DNA of 64,000 nt from CAINVV01 sp037137375 (GTDB taxonomy: Bacteria > Bacteroidota > Bacteroidia > Bacteroidales > Prolixibacteraceae). A program made the translations under genes and the position numbers. Below are positions 60,594-64,000 of this stretch, one piece after another. Where the stretch lies: the NCBI GenBank assembly GCA_037137375.1, contig JBAXKJ010000012.1, positions 1-64,000 of the forward strand, read 5' to 3'. Numbering within the stretch: position 1 is the stretch's first letter; each line of letters begins with the position of its first letter. The notes under the pieces were generated by a model, which saw nothing but the letters and a program-made list of their open reading frames with translations, made no database searches and was not told the DNA's origin.

Positions 60594-60614
60594 ATATAAT
60601 ACATCTTCAGTTGC

Positions 60615-61745
60615 TCAAAGCCTGTTGCGCATTTGTCTGACCATCTTTTCTTTCCATGCCTTAAAAGTACCCTGAAAGATCTGGGCGCGTGATTCGTCGA
60701 CCAGCCACATATAGAAGGCCAGATTGTGAATACTGCCGATCATCGGTCCCAACATCTCCTTCGACTGAAACAGATGCCTCAGATAGGCCTTGGTATATTG
60801 TTTGTCTACAAAAGATTCTCCCTCAGCATCGATTGGGGAAAAATCATCAGCCCATTTGCTGTTCCTTATATTAATAACACCGTTACGGGTGAATAACATG
60901 CCATTACGGCCATTCCTGGTAGGCATTACGCAATCAAACATATCGATTCCCCTGTCAATTCCCTCAAGTATGTTGACGGGATTGCCGACCCCCATCAGGT
61001 ACCGCGGACGATCCTCCGGCAAAATTTCATTTACTATCCCGATCATGCTGTACATGTCCTCCTCCTTCTCCCCTACCGAGAGACCACCAATGGCATAGCC
61101 GTCCGCGTGATAGGTAGCGACCTGTTCAGCTGCTTTCCTCCGCAGATCAGGATAAATACAGCCCTGAACAATGGGAAAAAGCGACTGGGAATATCCATAT
61201 TTGGGCTGTGTGGCAGCGAATCTGTTCACGCAACGGTCCAGCCACCTCTGTGTCAGTTCGAGAGATTTTTTGGCATAATCATAATCTGCGTCGCCGGGAG
61301 TGCATTCGTCAAAAGCCATGATGATATCGGCTCCGATCGAACGTTGAACATCCATCACACTCTCTGGAGTGAAAAGATGACGCGATCCGTCGATGTGTGA
61401 TTGAAACTTAGCGCCCTCTTCGGTTATCTTCCGTATTTCCCCGAGCGAAAACACCTGAAAGCCACCACTATCCGTCAGGATTGGCTTATCCCAACCGTTG
61501 AAACGGTGCAGTCCACCCGCCTTTTCCAGAATATCAATACCCGGACGAAGATAAAGATGGTAGGTGTTCCCCAGGATAATCCGTGCCTTGATATCATCTC
61601 TTAAGTCTTTAAAATGTATCCCTTTCACCGATCCGGCCGTACCGACAGGCATAAAAACCGGAGTTTCAACAACACCATGATCTGTGTGGAATTTTCCGGC
61701 CCTTGCCTTGGAATCTGTGGATGTATGTTGTAATTCGAACTTCAT
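60615..61745 (-). CDS. tgt: Queuine tRNA-ribosyltransferase (tRNA-guanine transglycosylase)
   Basis: 376 aa from the ATG at 61745 (MKFELQHTSTDS), the family's normal length. The longer frame starts at 61766, inside the promoter -7 element (61764-61771). TIM barrel with the substrate-site Asp in LTDSGGFQVFSLG (about 90), DECTPGDADYDYAKKSL near 153, GGLSVGEKEEDMY near 225, and the nucleophile Asp in GIDMFDCVMPTRNGRNG (about 260-276). It exchanges guanine-34 for a queuine precursor in GUN-anticodon tRNAs. The Cys-rich zinc site near the C-terminus is not obvious in this sequence, as is common in this phylum's copies. Confidence 0.95.
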   Translation of the reverse strand: MKFELQHTSTDSKARAGKFHTDHGVVETPVFMPVGTAGSVKGIHFKDLRDDIKARIILGNTYHLYLRPGIDILEKAGGLHRFNGWDKPILTDSGGFQVFSLGEIRKITEEGAKFQSHIDGSRHLFTPESVMDVQRSIGADIIMAFDECTPGDADYDYAKKSLELTQRWLDRCVNRFAATQPKYGYSQSLFPIVQGCIYPDLRRKAAEQVATYHADGYAIGGLSVGEKEEDMYSMIGIVNEILPEDRPRYLMGVGNPVNILEGIDRGIDMFDCVMPTRNGRNGMLFTRNGVINIRNSKWADDFSPIDAEGESFVDKQYTKAYLRHLFQSKEMLGPMIGSIHNLAFYMWLVDESRAQIFQGTFKAWKEKMVRQMRNRL

Positions 61746-61763
61746 TTTAAAGATTTCAAGCCG

Positions 61764-61771
61764 CAAAGATA
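61764..61771 (-). promoter_or_regulatory. -7 element for tgt-lptF
   Basis: TATCTTTG followed by CGG on the minus strand, a full TAnnTTTG match, 18 bases before the start at 61745. No clear TTG upstream at the usual distance. Confidence 0.55.
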
Positions 61772-61810
61772 GTCATAATCGTATTATTACTTTTCCACGA
61801 TCTTTCCTAT

Positions 61811-61840
61811 TTGTTCTTACCGTGGCATTGTGTATTTTTG
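61811..61840 (+). promoter_or_regulatory. Bacteroidetes-type promoter for the GT2-sigma-rsmG operon
   Basis: TTG at 61811-61813, 19 bases, then TATTTTTG at 61833-61840: a full consensus match, 18 bases before the ATG at 61859. The TTG is the first codon of the longest open frame, which is therefore a promoter element rather than a start codon. Confidence 0.8.
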
Positions 61841-61858
61841 AGGACTTTAGTTTTAGCT

Positions 61859-62995
61859 ATGTTAATAGATCTCGGGGAATTTCAATTTACAATAGGTGAG
61901 CTCATCGGACTCATATTGTTTGGGTTGGCCTTTTTAGTTCAGATTGTGTATCAGATCCTGCTGATAAAATTCATTTTTAGTGGGAACCAGAAGAATAAAG
62001 AGCCTAATCTACCATCCATTTCCGTAATTGTTACTTCCAGAAATTACAAGACCCTTCTGCAGGAATTATTACCTGTTTTGCTATCGCAGGATTACCCTGA
62101 TTTTGAGATTGTTGTCGTGGATGACTGTTCTACAGACGGTACCGACTGGTTACTTGCCGAGATGAAGATCAGTCACGGTCATCTGAAAACCACGCGTATT
62201 ATTCAGGAGACCGATTTTCCCAATGCCTTGGCGATTTCCATAGGTGTGAGAGCCTCCTCGAAGGAATGGCTCCTTTACGTGAGTCCGGTATGTAAGATTC
62301 CCGATAACCAATGGCTAAAAAATTATGCCCAGAGGCTTGAGCCCGATAAAGAAGTTTCGATTGGCTATATACATTACCATGAATCTACCGGGAAATATAA
62401 CGGTTGGATCCGATTTGAGAACTTCGCTTCTTTTCTGCTTTCCGGTGCCGGGAAATACTTAGGCGTCAGCATGCCTGTCTTCGAATACAACCTGGCTTAT
62501 CGTCGTGAAAAGTTTTTGGATCTGCGTGGATTTGCAGCTGTCCTCGATTCACCTTTCAGCGAGAACGAATTATTCATTAATAAGATTGCTACGCGTAAAA
62601 ACAGCGTTCTGCAAATAAACAAGACCACTCCGATAGCTTATATCGGAGAATCTGATTGGTTTGATCTGGTAGAATTTAAAAAGAAACAACTGATGCTCAG
62701 GCGCAAATTCACTGCCGGTCAACGATTTTTTCGCACCTTCAACCTGATTAGCAGAATGTTGCTAACGATATCATTGATACTAATTCTTGTTATTTCTCCG
62801 TGGAGATTCTGGGTGCTCGGTGCCTGGGGATTATTAGTCATATCTGAAATGGTGTGGATTGCAGTCGCCACCAAGAAACTCGGCGAGAAGAATTTCTTGC
62901 CAATGCTACTGATTTATAAAGCATTTTTGCCTTTGATTAACAGTTATTTTATTGTTGTCCAATTGTTTACAAGTCAAAAACGAAAATGGAAGTAA
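61859..62995 (+). CDS. Membrane-anchored GT2-family glycosyltransferase
   Basis: 378 aa from the ATG at 61859, chosen because the longer frame (TTG 61811) begins inside the promoter. One N-terminal helix (about 13-38), GT-A domain (about 50-270) with SVIVTSRNYKTLLQELLPVL (core SVIVTSRNYKTLL), EIVVVDDCSTDGTDWL and ISIGVRASSKEWLLYVSP (the DxD position reads SPVCK, so the metal site is unusual). Three C-terminal helices follow (about 300-375). Family members act on extracellular polysaccharide or lipid-linked sugars. It overlaps the next gene, an ECF sigma factor, by ten bases. Confidence 0.8.
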   Translation: MLIDLGEFQFTIGELIGLILFGLAFLVQIVYQILLIKFIFSGNQKNKEPNLPSISVIVTSRNYKTLLQELLPVLLSQDYPDFEIVVVDDCSTDGTDWLLAEMKISHGHLKTTRIIQETDFPNALAISIGVRASSKEWLLYVSPVCKIPDNQWLKNYAQRLEPDKEVSIGYIHYHESTGKYNGWIRFENFASFLLSGAGKYLGVSMPVFEYNLAYRREKFLDLRGFAAVLDSPFSENELFINKIATRKNSVLQINKTTPIAYIGESDWFDLVEFKKKQLMLRRKFTAGQRFFRTFNLISRMLLTISLILILVISPWRFWVLGAWGLLVISEMVWIAVATKKLGEKNFLPMLLIYKAFLPLINSYFIVVQLFTSQKRKWK

Positions 62996-63594
62996 GTCAG
63001 GGCCCATCCGGAAATGCCAAACGCGACATCGAATTAGTCGAAGCCGCCCGTAAAGGGAGCGAGAAGGCTTATGCTGATCTGATGCGCCGTTACAAGGATA
63101 CCATCTATTTTATGCTGTTAAAGATGGTCAACAACCGGACGGATGCTGAGGACCTGACAATTGAGGCTTTTGGGAAAGCCTTCACAAATATCCACCAGTA
63201 TACACCTCAATACGCCTTCAGTACCTGGCTTTTTCGCATCGCCTCCAATAATGCGATCGATTTTATGCGTAAGAAGCGGGCCATAACTGTGCCACTGGAA
63301 CCATCCTCAGGAGACCGCCAGGTGAGCGGCGAATACAATTACAACGCACGGGCTGAAGGACACAATCCTGAAGAGAGCATGATCAGGGACCAGAACTCAC
63401 TCATCCTTCGCAGGATGGTTGCCAAACTGAAACCCCGCTACCGAAAATTACTGGAATTAAGGTATTTTCAGGAATACTCCTATGACGAAATCGCTAAAGA
63501 ACTCGACCTTCCCCTTGGAACGGTAAAGGTTCAATTATTTCGTTCCCGCGAGATGCTTTTTGAGTTGCTGAAGAATAACGAGATAGCGAAATAA
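62986..63594 (+). CDS. ECF-type RNA polymerase sigma factor (RpoE-like)
   Basis: 202 aa. Region 2 (about 25-95) has RYKDTIYFMLLKMVNNRTDAEDLTIEAFGKAF (core DAEDLTIEAFGKAF) and FSTWLFRIASNNAIDFMR. Region 4 (about 135-190) has LKPRYRKLLELRYFQEYSYDEIAKEL and LPLGTVKVQLFRSREML. No FecR or other anti-sigma gene follows, unlike the PUL sigma factor, so it is probably a stand-alone housekeeping-type ECF. It overlaps the GT2 gene by ten bases and abuts rsmG, forming a three-gene operon. Confidence 0.93.
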   Translation: MEVSQGPSGNAKRDIELVEAARKGSEKAYADLMRRYKDTIYFMLLKMVNNRTDAEDLTIEAFGKAFTNIHQYTPQYAFSTWLFRIASNNAIDFMRKKRAITVPLEPSSGDRQVSGEYNYNARAEGHNPEESMIRDQNSLILRRMVAKLKPRYRKLLELRYFQEYSYDEIAKELDLPLGTVKVQLFRSREMLFELLKNNEIAK

Positions 63595-64000
63595 TTGGAA
63601 CTACTAAAAAAATATTTTCCCGAGTTGACGCCGCTGCAGATCAGTCAATTTGAGCAGCTGGGTCCTCTTTATCACGAATGGAATGAGAAGATAAATGTGA
63701 TTTCACGGAAGGATATTGACGAACTTTACATCCGGCACATCCTACATTCAATGGCTTTGGCGAAAATCATCCGCTTCACCCCTGGAACAACCATTATCGA
63801 TGTAGGTACAGGAGGAGGCCTGCCAGGAATCCCGCTGGCAATTTTATTTCCTGAGAGTCAGTTTACCTTGATCGACTCGATAGGAAAGAAAATCAGGGTT
63901 GTACAGGAAATTACCGGACAGTTGAAACTTCAGAATATTAATGCACAAAAAAACCGCATTCAGGAGATTAAGACCCGCTACGATTTTGTCATCAGCAGGG
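63595..64000 (+). CDS. rsmG: 16S rRNA (guanine527-N7)-methyltransferase, 5' part
   Basis: Starts with TTG directly after the sigma-factor stop (MELLKKYFPELTPLQ) and runs off the right edge; 135 codons are present of about 205 expected. Landmarks are LGPLYHEWNEKINVISRKD near 27, HILHSMALAKII near 53 and the SAM-binding motif IIDVGTGGGLPGIPLAILFP near 74 (core DVGTGGGLPGIPLA). It methylates G527 of 16S rRNA. The TTG start is supported because no other start codon precedes the conserved region. Confidence 0.92.
   Translation, partial: MELLKKYFPELTPLQISQFEQLGPLYHEWNEKINVISRKDIDELYIRHILHSMALAKIIRFTPGTTIIDVGTGGGLPGIPLAILFPESQFTLIDSIGKKIRVVQEITGQLKLQNINAQKNRIQEIKTRYDFVISR

Noticed and set aside
1..64000. 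CRISPR arrays, rRNA genes, complete insertion sequences or prophage
   Set aside because: I saw no spaced repeat array, no rRNA sequence, no transposase gene and no phage structural genes in the window.

Overview
The window looks like chromosomal DNA of a member of the Bacteroidota, probably an anaerobic or facultative glycan degrader. The evidence is a SusC/SusD pair with an ECF sigma/FecR regulatory couple, several copies of the phylum's promoter -7 element (TAnnTTTG, twice with a TTG 19 bases upstream), almost no Shine-Dalgarno sequences, and phylum-typical families (fused RibBA, a DUF5522 protein, a START-like protein, Bacteroidetes-type AMP nucleosidase). I cannot name the species.

Region 1 (1-1290): the tail of an upstream gene, a terminator, one small conserved-looking hypothetical gene with its own terminator, and gene-poor spacer. 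Region 2 (1291-25098) is one large polysaccharide utilization locus (PUL), all on the + strand: ECF sigma factor, FecR-type anti-sigma, SusC-like transporter with an STN signalling domain, SusD-like lipoprotein, a BspA-type leucine-rich-repeat lipoprotein, GH35, two GH99-like/WbsX-domain proteins, a uroporphyrinogen-decarboxylase-like methyltransferase, a sulfatase, GH127, a sialate O-acetylesterase-type SGNH esterase and a GH106-like rhamnosidase. The set suggests a sulfated, acetylated and perhaps methylated glycan containing beta-galactose, L-arabinofuranose and L-rhamnose; this substrate is inference.

Region 3 (25099-27280) is a recombination scar: a tRNA terminator, a 24-base 3' fragment of a tRNA (probably Leu), a 5'-truncated ORF, a tyrosine recombinase, short direct repeats, then an intact tRNA-Met with terminator, a decayed second tRNA copy and a good promoter. 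Region 4 (27339-44444) is housekeeping: START-like protein, LptF/LptG permease, ribBA, fmt, a glucosaminidase, cdd, recR, GNAT, a small HsdR-N protein, AMP nucleosidase, holA, rhomboid protease, an aminotransferase-IV-like gene, an AAA/DUF4143 ATPase, YqgE, a DivIC-like protein, pruA and an orphan PAS histidine kinase.

Region 5 (44519-54531) makes surface glycans: a DegT-family aminotransferase and Gmd that together could make GDP-perosamine, two GT4 and one GT2 glycosyltransferases, a secreted GH172 (DUF2961) enzyme, and a PAP2 phosphatase / ArnT-like transferase / DPM1-like transferase trio that could build and use a polyprenyl-phosphate sugar. Region 6 (54544-64000) holds proline dehydrogenase (partner of pruA in region 4), an OmpH/Skp-like chaperone, a GT2 protein starting with TTG, a biotin carrier plus carboxyltransferase pair (propionyl/methylmalonyl-CoA metabolism), a second LptF/LptG permease beside tgt, a membrane GT2, an ECF sigma factor and the 5' part of rsmG, which runs off the window.

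Several starts were moved from the longest ORF using gene overlap, lipobox position or promoter position: SusD, LRR lipoprotein, sulfatase, GH127, pruA, the ArnT-like protein, tgt and the GT2 at 61859.
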